Below, piece after piece: positions 63,996 to 64,000 of a stretch of 64,000 nucleotides of DNA. The translations under genes were made by a program, and so were the position numbers. Numbering within the stretch: position 1 is the stretch's first letter; every line of letters starts with the position of its first letter. Source of the DNA: an uncultured Oligoflexia bacterium (GTDB lineage: Bacteria > Bdellovibrionota > Bacteriovoracia > Bacteriovoracales > Bacteriovoracaceae); contig CAKZJW010000060.1 in the NCBI GenBank assembly GCA_937120495.1, positions 30,265 to 94,264 on the forward strand. Direction: 5' to 3'. Under the pieces are notes generated by a model. The model made no database searches. It saw nothing but the letters and a program-made list of their open reading frames with translations, and had not been told where the DNA came from.

Positions 63996-64000
63996 TGAGA

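Overview
The window is low-GC bacterial DNA from a diderm (LpxC for lipid A, an LpoA-like outer-membrane lipoprotein, NagZ, MreB). It is dominated by translation and transcription genes. The tRNA-tuf-secE-nusG-rpl-rpo-str-S10-spc-alpha order, the strong AT bias and accessory genes such as a two-domain M16 peptidase, a PilZ protein behind mreB and a sigma54 activator fit a Bdellovibrio-like predator, most likely the marine Halobacteriovorax/Bacteriovorax group. That assignment is inference; no rRNA is present to test it.

Layout. 1-4.6 kb: 3' end of ruvB, lpxC, a small secreted protein, proS and rlmB. 4.65-6.65 kb: a tRNA operon (Thr-TGT, Tyr-GTA, Gly-TCC, Thr-GGT) leading into tuf copy 1, then tRNA-Trp. 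6.8-18.6 kb: secE, nusG, rplKA, rplJL, rpoBC, with a typical L10 leader, a possible L1 operator and an attenuator-like hairpin before rpoB. 18.6-22.9 kb: rpsL, rpsG, terminator, fusA, tuf copy 2. 23-36.9 kb: a nearly complete S10-spc-alpha run ending rpoA-rplQ, lacking rpsD.

37-51 kb is more accessory. It holds a membrane thioredoxin whose ribosome-binding site lies inside the preceding terminator, a sigma54-dependent activator, a three-gene biotin-dependent acyl-CoA carboxylase, a gene of unknown function with a leaderless-type promoter, an M16 peptidase, and a small surface-polysaccharide locus. In that locus a glycosyltransferase and an unknown protein converge on an ABC-2 exporter with an S26-like peptidase. 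hemW follows.

51.4-55.1 kb is grpE-dnaK-dnaJ behind a heat-shock-like promoter; the DnaJ keeps only one of its two zinc centres. 55.1-62.1 kb is an envelope region: an LpoA-like lipoprotein, another lipoprotein, hpt on the other strand, then mreB-PilZ protein-lipoprotein-nagZ packed as one operon. The window ends with a membrane protein, a NUDT19-like Nudix hydrolase and a 5'-truncated remnant of a type II NADH dehydrogenase.

No CRISPR array, insertion sequence, prophage or obvious defence system was seen. The best leads for something new are the mreB-PilZ-lipoprotein-nagZ operon, the export locus with its unknown protein, the reduced DnaJ, the terminator that holds a ribosome-binding site, and the unusual structured gaps in the ribosomal operons.
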